Positions 6,711 to 14,749 are shown, counted from the first letter of the stretch. The stretch: DNA of 19,212 nt from Acidimicrobiia bacterium (GCA_020027305.1 JAHRAM010000085.1:1-19212), one strand, 5' to 3'. Made by a program: numbers and translations. The notes: a model not told the origin generated them from the sequence alone.

Positions 6711-7913
6711 ATGAACAAACGGCTCACGCAATATAGCAGCGGAGCCGGTTGAGCCAGCAAACTCAGCGCCACTGAGCTCTCTCAGGTCTTGGGAGAAATG
6801 CCACCTCTAGAACACCCCGACTTGCTGGTTGGAACAGCAACTGGCGACGATGCTGCCGTATTTAAAATTAACACTGGCAAAAACAATGCTGGCGCACTCG
6901 GCATCTTAAGCATTGACGCTTTCACCCCCATCGTAGATGACGCCCACCTATTTGGAGCCATTGCTGCTGCCAATGCCGCAAGCGATATATATGCCATGGG
7001 CGGAACCCCAAAGTTCGCACTCAACATTGTGGTCTGGCCGCAAGAAACTCTCGGCACAGAACTGCTAAGTCAAGTTATCGCTGGTGGAAATGAAACTGCC
7101 AAGCGAGGCGGATGGCTCGTGGTTGGCGGGCATACTATCTCTGGAAGTGAGCCAATCTATGGGCAAGCAGTTTATGGAGAACTAGCTGATGAAGGTGCTC
7201 TCCTCACCAACGTTGGCGGAAAACCTGGGCAATCTCTAGTTTTAACAAAACCCCTTGGCACAGGAATTATAACGACTGCACTAAAAGCAGGCGCATTTGA
7301 AAATACTAAAACCGCAAAAAAGGGTGATGAAGATGGGAACAGAATTGACAGTGAAACCTTTGGCAAAATGTTTGAAGAAGCTAGCCAACTTATGCTGACC
7401 CTAAACGACAAAAGCGCAATAGCTGCCCGTGAAGCAAAAGCTACCTCAGCCACAGACATCACAGGGTTCGGGCTGCTAGGGCATCTTCACAAACTAGCAC
7501 TTGCCTCAGGAGTTTCAGCAGTGATTGAAACTAAGAACGTCCCAACAATTTCTGGTGTTAAAGACTTGCTTGAATATGCACCCAATTATTCTCCGGGCGG
7601 CTGTCAGAAAAATCTTGACTTTGTAAAAGATTTTATAAAGACGGAAAGCAATATAAAAGATGATGTAAAAAACAACACTAGCGACAACACAAATGATGAA
7701 ACCCCTAAAAACGATATATATAATGGCGATATATATAATAGCGACATATATAAGGTGTTAGCCGACCCCCAAACCTCTGGCGGATTATTATTTAGTTGCT
7801 CAGAAAAAGATGCCAAGCAAGCCGTGGAAAAACTCCCCCATTCTGCCATCATCGGCTACCTCACAGACGATGGAACAGCAGGCGAAATTTCACTTAAAAC
7901 TACTCACTCATAA
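6711..7913 (+). CDS. selD: Selenide, water dikinase (selenophosphate synthase) containing selenocysteine
   Basis: Makes selenophosphate, the selenium donor for selenocysteine and selenouridine, from selenide and ATP. The true start is ATG 6711. The N-terminus reads LTQYSSGAG, then an in-frame TGA (6750-6752, codon 14), then ASK. This aligns with the E. coli SelD segment LTQYSHGAGCGCK, so the TGA takes the place of the catalytic Cys17 and Lys17 here equals the essential Lys20. The second Cys is Ser. With UGA read as Sec the protein has 400 residues. Later motifs are GDDAAVF (45-51), VDDAHLFGAIAAANAASDIYAMGG, GGHTISG, ATDITGFGLLGHL, SPGGCQKN and DPQTSGGLL. A non-conserved insert of about 30 residues, including a (DIYNG/S)n repeat, precedes DPQTSGG. 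A Sec-blind caller would begin at TTG 6789 and lose the active site. The stop overlaps the end of map by 10 bp (convergent). Confidence 0.93.
6750..6796 (+). promoter_or_regulatory. UGA Sec codon and candidate bacterial SECIS element
   Basis: After the UGA (6750-6752) two adjacent hairpins can form inside the coding sequence. The first pairs CTCAG (6762-6766) with CTGAG (6772-6776) around the loop CGCCA. The second pairs 6778-6783 with 6791-6796 (six pairs, one G-U) around the loop AGGUCUU. The second loop shares GGUCU with the SelB-binding loop of the E. coli fdhF SECIS. It lies 32 nt after the UGA, within the spacing known for bacterial SECIS elements. Which hairpin SelB binds is inferred. 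Confidence 0.7.
7712..7756 (+). repeat. 15-bp tandem repeat in selD
   Basis: Three consecutive 15-bp units related to cgatatatataatgg (7712-7726, 7727-7741, 7742-7756) encode DIYNG, DIYNS and DIYKV. The repeat is in frame, within a loop just before the conserved DPQTSGG motif. Confidence 0.85.
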
Positions 7914-8836
7914 AAATCATGCGCGCACTCACCTGCCGCTGTCTTAGTTAAGATTTCTGACCCAGACTCATCCTCATCACTAACAGCAAGTGTATGTTCA
8001 AACTGGGCGCTGGGCATTTTGTCGGCAGTTACCGCCGTCCATTGATCATCCCAAATTTCAGCATCGGCAACGCCTAAGTTCAACATCGGCTCTATAGTAA
8101 ATGTCATCCCAACCCCAAATTCAGTGTCATGACGTTTATCAAAATAGTGTGGAATGGCAAGATTGGTGTGGAACTCCGTCCCAACCCCATGACCGATAAA
8201 ATCTCGCACCACCGATAGCTTGTGCTTTTTGGCGTGCCCCTCAATTGCTGCCCCAATATCTCTAACCCGACCACCTGGCCTAACAGTGCCAATGCCAGCC
8301 TTAAAAGCACTATAGGTTTGCCTAACCAAATTCTGAACCGCTCCATCAAACCCAACTTCTCCTTTTCGGTCGCCAACAAAAACCGTGACAGAAGTGTCGC
8401 CATGAACTCCATCTCTAAATGTCGTCACATCTATATTGACAATGTCGCCCTCTTCTAGCTGACGACTATCTGGGATGCCATGACAGATGACTTCATTTAC
8501 CGATGTGCAAACCGATTTAGGAAAGCCCTTATAGTTAAGCGGGCTGGGATATGCCCCAGCTGAAATCGTGGCCTCATGAACCACAGCATCAATATGGTCG
8601 GTGGCAACTCCTGGCGCTACTTCTGCAACTGCCCTAAGCAAAATCTCAGCTGCTAGCGCCCCAGTTTTTCTCATCGCCTCCAACTCTTCAAACGTTCTAA
8701 CAAGTGGGGCAGAAGGAGGAGGAGGCTGGCCACTAATTGCATAAGGCGGAAACTCAATGCTTGTCGGAACTTGCCGCTTAGGGCTAACCAGCCCTGGGGC
8801 AACAACTTTGTTTGGTTTGAGAGCTTTGGTGGTCAT
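7904..8836 (-). CDS. map: Methionine aminopeptidase type I (extended, MetAP1c-like)
   Basis: Removes the N-terminal methionine from new proteins using two metal ions. All five metal ligands are visible: Asp136 (VNIDVTTF), Asp147 (HGDTS), His216 (IGHGVGTEFH), Glu249 (TIEPM) and Glu280 (QFEHT), plus the substrate histidine His119 (CHGIPD) and His223. The first 45 or so residues (LVSPKRQVP, then a proline run PPPPSAP) resemble the N-terminal extension of mycobacterial MetAP1c. I chose ATG 8834-8836 because AAGGA lies just upstream. The longer frame from TTG 8854 would place that ribosome site inside the gene. It lies 85 bp downstream of the MaoC gene on the same strand and converges with selD. 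Confidence 0.93.
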   Translation of the reverse strand: MTTKALKPNKVVAPGLVSPKRQVPTSIEFPPYAISGQPPPPSAPLVRTFEELEAMRKTGALAAEILLRAVAEVAPGVATDHIDAVVHEATISAGAYPSPLNYKGFPKSVCTSVNEVICHGIPDSRQLEEGDIVNIDVTTFRDGVHGDTSVTVFVGDRKGEVGFDGAVQNLVRQTYSAFKAGIGTVRPGGRVRDIGAAIEGHAKKHKLSVVRDFIGHGVGTEFHTNLAIPHYFDKRHDTEFGVGMTFTIEPMLNLGVADAEIWDDQWTAVTADKMPSAQFEHTLAVSDEDESGSEILTKTAAGECAHDFYE

Positions 8837-8921
8837 TTTAGAATTCCTTAACAATCTGTGGTTTTAATTAAGTTTTTCTTAAATGTTATTTTTGAAGCAA
8901 GGCTACTACTACTTCGTATCC

Positions 8922-9398
8922 CTATTTCATATATCTGCTTAGGCTTTCTACCACACAGGCTGGCTTTTCTTGCCCTTCCACTTCTACCGTGATTTTGATT
9001 TTTGCCTGAACTCCAGCTCCGCCAGCAATTTCTTCAGCCCCTATCAGCTCAGCCCCAACCCGAACTTTAGAACCCACCAACACAGGTGCTGGAAACCGAA
9101 CCTTGTCGGCGCCATAGTTAATCCCCATTGAAATATTTTCCACTTTCAAAATCTCAGACATATACATATTGGTGATAGAAAGCGTCAGGTAGCCGTGAGC
9201 GATGGTCGTGCCATAGGGGCTTTCTTCCTTTGCTCGCGCAGGGTCAATATGAATCCATTGGTGGTCGCCAGTGGCTTCGGCAAAATCGTTCACTCGCTCT
9301 TGTGTAATCTCGAGCCAAGGGCCATAGCCCAAATGCACCTCGCCATCATTTTCAAAGGCCGCAAGCAATTCATCTGGTGTAGAAAATTTTGTTGTCAT
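8922..9398 (-). CDS. MaoC-like (R)-specific enoyl-CoA hydratase
   Basis: Single hot-dog-fold protein of 158 residues. It carries the hydratase dyad Asp45 and His50 in ATGDHQWIHIDPARA, followed by GTTIAHGYLTL, which matches the MaoC/PhaJ signature D-x4-H with a downstream HG. It probably hydrates trans-2-enoyl-CoA in fatty-acid metabolism, but the substrate cannot be read from the sequence. Similar single-domain proteins are often labelled NodN-like. There is no Shine-Dalgarno. A TATAAT box lies 9 nt before the ATG, so the message is probably leaderless or nearly so. The gene is divergent from the CDF transporter. Confidence 0.88.
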   Translation of the reverse strand: MTTKFSTPDELLAAFENDGEVHLGYGPWLEITQERVNDFAEATGDHQWIHIDPARAKEESPYGTTIAHGYLTLSITNMYMSEILKVENISMGINYGADKVRFPAPVLVGSKVRVGAELIGAEEIAGGAGVQAKIKITVEVEGQEKPACVVESLSRYMK

Positions 9399-9407
9399 TA
9401 TATATAA

Positions 9408-9413
9408 ATTATA
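9408..9413 (-). promoter_or_regulatory. Candidate -10 box for a leaderless maoC transcript
   Basis: A perfect TATAAT on the minus strand ends 9 nt before the ATG of the hydratase gene. Transcription would then start 0-3 nt before the start codon, consistent with the absence of a ribosome site. The -35 candidate is poor and the whole gap is AT-rich. Confidence 0.4.
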
Positions 9414-9437
9414 TTCTTTAATAATATATTCTTAAAC

Positions 9438-9443
9438 TATAAA
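9438..9443 (+). promoter_or_regulatory. Candidate -10 box for the CDF transporter
   Basis: TATAAA lies 14 nt before the ATG, predicting a 5' leader of only about 7-8 nt. No Shine-Dalgarno is present in the acaacaccaacaac stretch. Confidence 0.3.
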
Positions 9444-9457
9444 ACAACACCAACAAC

Positions 9458-10372
9458 ATGGCAGCCGACGGTTCAACTAAAGCAATATTTGCAGCATTCT
9501 TTGCCAACTTAGGCATCGCTATAATGAAGTTCGTCGGGTTTGTGTTTACTCAGTCGGGGTCGCTGCTGGCAGAAGGCATCCACTCTGTGGCAGACAGCGG
9601 AAACCAACTGTTGCTACTTCTGGGCGGAAGGCTATCTCGGCGCCCCCCATCTACTAAGCATCCATTTGGTTATGGAAAGGAAAGATACTTTTGGTCGTTT
9701 ATCGTAGCTATGGTGCTGTTCCTTCTGGGTGGAGTGTTTGCCAGCTATGAGGGCATAAAGAAAATCCGCGATCCCCATGAAATCCATTCCATCTGGTGGG
9801 CGGTCATCATCTTGTCAATAGGCATCGTCTTGGAATCGTTTTCTCTTAAAACAGCAATCGTTGAATCTAACCGAGCAAGGGCTGGAAAACCATGGAGGCA
9901 ATTTATTCGCCGTTCAAAATCTCCTGAGTTGCCCGTTATCTTGCTAGAAGACATTGGGGCTTTGGCTGGTCTGGTAATCGCACTGGCAGCAATCGTCATC
10001 GCTTCCACCACAAAAGCCTACATCTGGGATGGAATAGGTTCGCTCACAATCGGCATTTTGTTGTGTTTAATCTCAGTAGTGCTGAGCATTGAAATGAAGA
10101 GCCTGCTCTTGGGCGAAGGCGCCAGCCAGAAAAATCAAGAGGCGATACTAAAAGTCTTTGAACAAACCCCCGAAGCAAAGAGACTGCTAGAGCTTAGAAC
10201 GCTCCACATTGGGCCTGAGAAATTGCTAGTCACAGCAAGGGTGGAATTTGACGAAAGCCTCAGTGCTGCTGAGATTGCAACGGTTAGCAGTCGAATGGGG
10301 CTACAGATGGAAGAAGCGCTTCAAGCAGAAAAATCAACGTTGAAGCTTGAAACCTTCATCCAAGCAGAATAA
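9458..10372 (+). CDS. CDF-family divalent metal cation efflux transporter
   Basis: Inner-membrane metal/proton antiporter of 304 residues with about six hydrophobic segments (roughly 10-31, 34-57, 78-98, 112-132, 158-183, 188-212) and a C-terminal cytosolic domain. The TM2 metal site is HSVAD (His42, Asp46). TM5 has LLEDIGALAG (Glu164, Asp165) in place of the usual HxxxD, as in the SLC30A9/ZnT9-like branch. The substrate is likely Zn, Mn, Fe or Co and cannot be fixed from the sequence. HPFGYGKERYFWSF (68-81) after TM2 is typical of the family. It has no ribosome site and is divergent from the MaoC gene with a 59-bp AT-rich gap. Confidence 0.9.
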   Translation: MAADGSTKAIFAAFFANLGIAIMKFVGFVFTQSGSLLAEGIHSVADSGNQLLLLLGGRLSRRPPSTKHPFGYGKERYFWSFIVAMVLFLLGGVFASYEGIKKIRDPHEIHSIWWAVIILSIGIVLESFSLKTAIVESNRARAGKPWRQFIRRSKSPELPVILLEDIGALAGLVIALAAIVIASTTKAYIWDGIGSLTIGILLCLISVVLSIEMKSLLLGEGASQKNQEAILKVFEQTPEAKRLLELRTLHIGPEKLLVTARVEFDESLSAAEIATVSSRMGLQMEEALQAEKSTLKLETFIQAE

Positions 10373-10474
10373 AAAGCTAGTAAAGTAAGAAAGCATATTC
10401 TTGGTGTCGTTTATGTTTATGTTTGGGGTTTGTTTATGATTTGTTTGGGTTTGGGTTGTATTCAGTTAATACGA

Positions 10475-10996
10475 TTAAGCAGCTCGCTCCACTGAAATTG
10501 CTTCGCGTTCTCTGTATCTACTGAAATCGCTACTATCAAAGCTAACTTCAAAATCTGACTCAAAATCATTTGTTTCTAGCCCGCCTGCTTCTAGACCACT
10601 GGGGAAATACTCCTCCAGAAATTCTTTTCGCTCTCGCAAAATAAGCATCCTTTGGCGCTCAGATGCTCCGCCCCAAACACCCTGCTCAATTTTGTTCAAC
10701 AGGGCATACTCTAAACATTCATTTCTTACTGGGCATTTCGCACAAAACTTCCTTGCTGCATGAACTCCAGCACCATTGGATGGAAAAAAGATGTCAGGGT
10801 CAATGCGCTTGTCGGAACAAACCGCTTGCTCCAGCCACTTCATATCAATCTTGATGTGAGGCATGTGCGTTCCCCTACGACTTAACTCCTCTGCCAGTGG
10901 CGATACCTCTGCTACCTCTGTTTCACCAAACTTAGCGTTCAGCTTGGTTTGCGTTTTTAACCCAACAATAGTTGAGCGCTCTAAAACTTGTGTCAT
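10475..10996 (-). CDS. WhiB-family iron-sulfur transcriptional regulator
   Basis: Actinobacterial DNA-binding regulator with a [4Fe-4S] cluster. The four cysteines are Cys60, Cys85, Cys88 and Cys94 (C-x24-C-x2-C-x5-C), followed by the turn GVWGGASERQR (106-116) and a short basic stretch. The extra N-terminal 45 residues and an acidic/serine-rich tail (about 130-173) are longer than in many WhiB proteins. The upstream ATG is supported by a strong GGAGGG ribosome site just before it, so the internal Met45 is not the start. The target genes are unknown. It may act in redox or developmental control; which Wbl subclass it belongs to is not clear. Confidence 0.95.
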   Translation of the reverse strand: MTQVLERSTIVGLKTQTKLNAKFGETEVAEVSPLAEELSRRGTHMPHIKIDMKWLEQAVCSDKRIDPDIFFPSNGAGVHAARKFCAKCPVRNECLEYALLNKIEQGVWGGASERQRMLILRERKEFLEEYFPSGLEAGGLETNDFESDFEVSFDSSDFSRYREREAISVERAA

Positions 10997-11023
10997 TATG
11001 GTCCCTCCGTAAGTTTTATAAGT

Positions 11024-11052
11024 TTTATCTATGTAAAAAATATGTTTGTAAA
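11024..11052 (-). promoter_or_regulatory. Candidate promoter of the whiB-like gene
   Basis: On the minus strand a -35 box TTTACA (11047-11052) and a -10 box GATAAA (11024-11029) are 17 bp apart. The predicted start near 11017 gives a leader of about 20 nt containing the GGAGGG ribosome site. Confidence 0.4.
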
Positions 11053-11073
11053 TGCTAAAACTAAGTTAAGGAA

Positions 11074-11233
11074 AAGGTAAAAATAAGGTAAAAAATCACT
11101 AGACTAAAAATAGCGAAATTAAGCCAAATTTCAGGAAAATTAGTGAAAATTGAATAGAAAAATAAAATTTAAAGAAAATAGAAGTAAAAAAAATAGAAGT
11201 AAAGAGTAAAGAGAAAAAATAGAGAAAAAATAG
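11074..11233. repeat. A-rich short tandem repeats between whiB and the small ORF
   Basis: The plus strand carries aaggtaaaaat twice with an 11-bp period (11074-11084, 11085-11095). It also carries aaaatagaagtaaa twice with a 15-bp period (11175-11188, 11190-11203) and agagaaaaaatag twice with an 11-bp period (11210-11222, 11221-11233). The 11-bp repeats near 11074 face whiB and have helical-turn spacing, so they could be a regulator site. The others look like slippage products in the leader of the next gene. Confidence 0.6.
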
Positions 11234-11251
11234 GGAAGGAAAACAAAACAA

Positions 11252-11548
11252 GTGAGCGAGCAAACAACAGAGACTTCCCCCATCCCACCCAAGGGGCATC
11301 TAAAAATTATTTATGCTGGCCCAACAGCACCACACTGGGAATTTCGCTCTGACTTCGGGGAAAAATCTTTGCTTGAAATATTTTTGAATCGAACTGAGGC
11401 ACGTTTGCTTTTGCTTCCACCGCACGACCCTCAGTTCCAGAGAAACCGTGAGCGAATTAACCGAGATGCCGAACGACAAAACTTGCTCGTGGAATGGGAC
11501 TTGCAATATGATGAAGAAGATGAAGAAGACAAGGATACCGAAGAGTAA
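11252..11548 (+). CDS. Small acidic protein of unknown function
   Basis: 98 codons from a GTG start with AAGGA 12 nt upstream. I do not recognise the family. The middle (HLKIIYAGPTAPHWEF at 16-31, then SLLEIFLNRTEARLLLLPPHDP) looks like a compact mixed fold. It is followed by a charged helix (QRNRERINRDAERQN) and a very acidic tail (YDEEDEEDKDTEE). No signal peptide or membrane segment is seen. It is supported as a real gene by a start with a ribosome site, sensible composition and the absence of a better frame on either strand. It stands alone, 206 bp before pstS and divergent from whiB. Confidence 0.65.
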   Translation: MSEQTTETSPIPPKGHLKIIYAGPTAPHWEFRSDFGEKSLLEIFLNRTEARLLLLPPHDPQFQRNRERINRDAERQNLLVEWDLQYDEEDEEDKDTEE

Positions 11549-11754
11549 TTCATAATCATTAATTGCTAGATAGCCAATTACTAAATCGCCAACTTAAAAG
11601 CCTAAAAATTTTCCTTTTCACTCAACAATTTTTTCAAATAATTTGTTAAAAAAATTGCGGTGAATTCCCAGCCTCTTAGTCATTACTCTACTAATCTAAA
11701 CCTTGAAACTCAAAAATAGTTTCCAATAGATGAAGAGAGGGGAAATATTTTGAA

Positions 11755-12747
11755 ATGACTGTAGCGAAAAAATGCCGTAGGAAAATATTTTTAGTGTCAA
11801 TTGTAATTGCTTTAGTATCAGCAGTCGCTGCAGCTGGATGCAACCACAGCGGTAGAACCGTCAACATATCAGGGTCATCTACAGTAGAACCAATATCAGT
11901 TCGCGTGGCAGAGTTGGTGGAAGATTCTGGTTCAAATATAATCGTGAATATTGATGGCCCTGGAACTGGCGATGGCTTTAAACTTTTCTGCGAAGGCGAA
12001 ACTGACATCTCAGATGCTTCCAGAGAAATTAAAGCAAGCGAGGTTGCTAAGTGTCGCGAAAATGGCATTGACTTCATTGAACTTCAAGTAGCGATAGATG
12101 GAATAGCCGTCATCACTTCTGCCAAAAACGATGCGGTCGACTGCCTAAGTTTGATTGAGCTATATTCACTAATCGGCCCAGAAGCAACAGGCACAAAAAA
12201 GTGGGCTGATGCCAACAACTTAATTCGTGAACAAGGCGGCGGCGGAAACCTCCCAAGCGCCGACTTAGACATTTTTGGCCCTGGTGAAGAGTCAGGCACC
12301 TTTGACAGCTTCGTAGAGCTGGCAATTGAAGAGATTGCTGAACATCGCAACCAAGATATCACAACCCGCCCCGACTATAACACCAACGCTGACGACAATG
12401 TCATTATCCGAGGGGTGCAAAATTCCGACACTTCACTAGGGTGGATAGGATATGCATTTGCCAAAGAGGCAGGGGGCATAAAACTACTTTCTGTAGCAAG
12501 TGAAAACTCTGAGTGTGTAGAGCCGACAGCTACAAATATTGCAGACGGGACATACCCCATTGCACGCCCACTTTTAATTTATGTAAACAAGGCAGCAGCT
12601 TTAGAAAACGAAGCTCTCCGTGCCTATGTCGATTTTTATCTTCAAGACGAAGGGCTTTCTATCGCAGTGGGTGATGTAGGCTATGTTGAACTTGATAATA
12701 TTGCCAAAACAAAAACTCGCCAAGCTTGGCGCGATGGACTGAAATAA
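11755..12747 (+). CDS. pstS: Phosphate ABC transporter, phosphate-binding lipoprotein
   Basis: Extracytoplasmic phosphate receptor of the high-affinity Pst importer. The N-terminus has a basic start (KKCRRK), a hydrophobic stretch and a lipobox ending VAAAGC, with Cys29 as the lipidation site. Phosphate-binding segments are recognisable: ISGSSTVEPIS (38-48), GPGTGDGF, DISDASREIK and GPGEESGTFDSF. The 330-residue length is normal. GAGAGG lies some 15 nt before the ATG, a rather distant ribosome site. It is the first gene of pstSCAB-phoU. The 206-bp upstream region surely holds the promoter, but I could not identify a convincing Pho box. Confidence 0.93.
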   Translation: MTVAKKCRRKIFLVSIVIALVSAVAAAGCNHSGRTVNISGSSTVEPISVRVAELVEDSGSNIIVNIDGPGTGDGFKLFCEGETDISDASREIKASEVAKCRENGIDFIELQVAIDGIAVITSAKNDAVDCLSLIELYSLIGPEATGTKKWADANNLIREQGGGGNLPSADLDIFGPGEESGTFDSFVELAIEEIAEHRNQDITTRPDYNTNADDNVIIRGVQNSDTSLGWIGYAFAKEAGGIKLLSVASENSECVEPTATNIADGTYPIARPLLIYVNKAAALENEALRAYVDFYLQDEGLSIAVGDVGYVELDNIAKTKTRQAWRDGLK

Positions 12748-12806
12748 ATCAATCTTTAGCTAAAAACAGTTGCAAAATACCTGCACAAAGAATTGAGTGA
12801 GATAGA

Positions 12807-13745
12807 TTGACCACCCTTGAAGTTAAACCTTCCAATGACCTGTCGGTAGACCTCACAGGCAAGCAATCTCGCAGACGAAAAGAACTTTTCGTTCATATAG
12901 TGCTGGCTGCAGCTGGGGCGGTTTCGCTTATCATTTCTATCCTCATCATCTGGTCGTTGCTTAAAGAGGCTTGGACTTTCATTTTTAATGTGGAATGGGC
13001 AAATGTCTGGAGTATTGGCTGGTTTCCAAGAAGAGGGTTTTACGATGTCAAGACTTTGATTGTGGCCACCTTTATAACGACTGGCATCGCTATGGCAATT
13101 GCCACCCCGCTAGGGTTGGGCGCTGCTATCTATCTGTCAGAATACGCTTCCAAACGATTCCGCGCCATCGTAAAACCGATTTTGGAAATCTTGGCAGGTG
13201 TTCCCAGCGTGGTGATTGGGTTTTTTGCCCTAAGTTGGGTAGCACCACAAATTGTTTCTCGCATAGGCGGAAGCGATGGAGGCTCACTTATGGCAGCTGG
13301 AATCGGCGTTGGCATATTGACTATTCCGCTGGTAGCTTCTATTTCTGAAGACTCAATGCGTGCAGATCCCGATTCGCTTAGAGAGGCATCTTCAGGGCTA
13401 GGGGCAAGGAAACGCCACACTATCTTTTCTGTCATCATCCCAGCTTCTATTTCTGGGTTAGTGGCATCTTTTATTGTCGCCACCTCTCGCGCCATTGGTG
13501 AAACAATGGTAGTGTTTTTGGCAGGTGGTGCCGCCGACACTGCCATATTCACATCTTCTGCCTATGATGGCAGCCTCACAATGACGGCAGCCATGGCATC
13601 GCTTTCTTCTGGCACCGACAGTGTGGTGGGCGAAGGGTTAACTTTCCAAAGCCTATTTTTTGTAGGGCTTATTCTGTTCGCCCTAACACTCGTGCTAAAC
13701 ATGATAGCTACTCGATTTGTTAACAAAGTTAGGGAGCGCTACTGA
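12807..13745 (+). CDS. pstC: Phosphate ABC transporter permease
   Basis: One of two membrane subunits forming the phosphate channel. Six hydrophobic segments are visible in 312 residues after a short basic N-terminus. The family motifs LEILAGVPSVVIGFFAL and the EAA loop (EASSGLGARKRHTIFSVIIPASISGLVASFIVATSRAIGET region) are clear. The start is TTG at 12807: an in-frame stop lies at 12798-12800 and no other start precedes the first membrane helix. It begins 59 bp after pstS, and its stop codon shares one base with the pstA start. Confidence 0.93.
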   Translation: MTTLEVKPSNDLSVDLTGKQSRRRKELFVHIVLAAAGAVSLIISILIIWSLLKEAWTFIFNVEWANVWSIGWFPRRGFYDVKTLIVATFITTGIAMAIATPLGLGAAIYLSEYASKRFRAIVKPILEILAGVPSVVIGFFALSWVAPQIVSRIGGSDGGSLMAAGIGVGILTIPLVASISEDSMRADPDSLREASSGLGARKRHTIFSVIIPASISGLVASFIVATSRAIGETMVVFLAGGAADTAIFTSSAYDGSLTMTAAMASLSSGTDSVVGEGLTFQSLFFVGLILFALTLVLNMIATRFVNKVRERY

Positions 13746-14746
13746 TGGCAATATTTGGTCGCCTACTAGACAGACGCACAAAAGATCACATCCAAAAGAG
13801 CGTAACTCAAGCGCTTGGAACAAAACGTTCTGGGCGCTCTGGCATTTTAGATACCTTGCTTCGCTATATAATCATTGCCCTGTTGTTTATCTCGCTCATT
13901 ATTTTGGCAGTGTTAATAATCGACATTGCTATTGATGGCTTTGATGTGTTGTCATCTAGGCTAGGCAGTTTCTTGTCTGGAACCCTACGTTCTCGCTCTG
14001 TTGATGAAGGAATTGGAATTCAACAAGGGCTGGTGGGTTCATTTTGGATTGCAGTATTTGTGGCAGTGTTTGCTTTTCCTATCGGCATCGCTGCTGCTAT
14101 ATATCTAGAAGAATATGCCCCAAAGAACCGACTCACTAAATTCATCGAGTTGAATATTCGCAACCTAGCAGGTGTGCCATCTGTGGTCTATGGGCTTTTA
14201 GGGCTGTTCATTTTTGTAAAAGGGTTTGATGTGTTCTTGCTTAGGAACTTTAAATCCTTAGTAGGTGGGTCATCACTTGCTGCTGCTGGGCTTACACTCT
14301 CTATCTTGGTGCTTCCCATCGTAATCATCACAGCACAAGAAGCACTAAAAACCATCCCCAGCATTATCAAAGAAGGAGCCTATGGGGTAGGCGCCACCAA
14401 ATGGCAAGTCATTCGTGGGCAAGTGCTTCCCTATGCTGCCCCAGGAATTCTAACTGGCACCCTTCTATCAATGTCTCGTGCCATTGGTGAAGCTGCCCCA
14501 CTCATTTTGCTCGGGGCTGTCACTGGGCGACTGGGCTTGAAAGCTGGATTGTTTGACTTTTATCAACTTCAAGAGCGCTTCACCGCTATGCCGATTATCA
14601 TCACCAACTGGACACAAAAACAGGGGCGAGATATTGGGTTTGGTGAAAATGCTGCAGCTGCCATTGTGGTGCTGTTGTTTTTTGTGTTGCTTATAAATGC
14701 AACTGCAATCTTGTTGAGGAACTATTTTGAAAAGAAGAGAGCATAA
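13745..14746 (+). CDS. pstA: Phosphate ABC transporter permease
   Basis: Second membrane subunit of the Pst importer, pairing with PstC. 333 residues with an N-terminal cytosolic extension of about 40 residues and six hydrophobic segments. The motifs IRNLAGVPSVVYGLLGLFIF and EGAYGVGATKWQVIRGQVLPYAAPGI (EAA loop, about 213-238) followed by MSRAIGEAAPLILLGA are typical. The start ATG overlaps the pstC stop as TGATG, with GGGAG just upstream, indicating translational coupling. pstB begins 3 bp after its stop codon. Confidence 0.93.
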   Translation: MAIFGRLLDRRTKDHIQKSVTQALGTKRSGRSGILDTLLRYIIIALLFISLIILAVLIIDIAIDGFDVLSSRLGSFLSGTLRSRSVDEGIGIQQGLVGSFWIAVFVAVFAFPIGIAAAIYLEEYAPKNRLTKFIELNIRNLAGVPSVVYGLLGLFIFVKGFDVFLLRNFKSLVGGSSLAAAGLTLSILVLPIVIITAQEALKTIPSIIKEGAYGVGATKWQVIRGQVLPYAAPGILTGTLLSMSRAIGEAAPLILLGAVTGRLGLKAGLFDFYQLQERFTAMPIIITNWTQKQGRDIGFGENAAAAIVVLLFFVLLINATAILLRNYFEKKRA

Positions 14747-14749
14747 AAT

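Noticed and set aside
6789..7913. selD start at TTG 6789
   Set aside because: The upstream frame from 6711 encodes the conserved SelD N-terminus through a UGA Sec codon; TTG 6789 would remove the active site.
8837..8854. map start at TTG 8854
   Set aside because: ATG 8836 has an AAGGA ribosome site just upstream and no family residues lie before it.
11549..11754. Pho box or clear promoter before pstS
   Set aside because: I looked for spaced direct repeats and paired -35/-10 boxes and found nothing better than chance.
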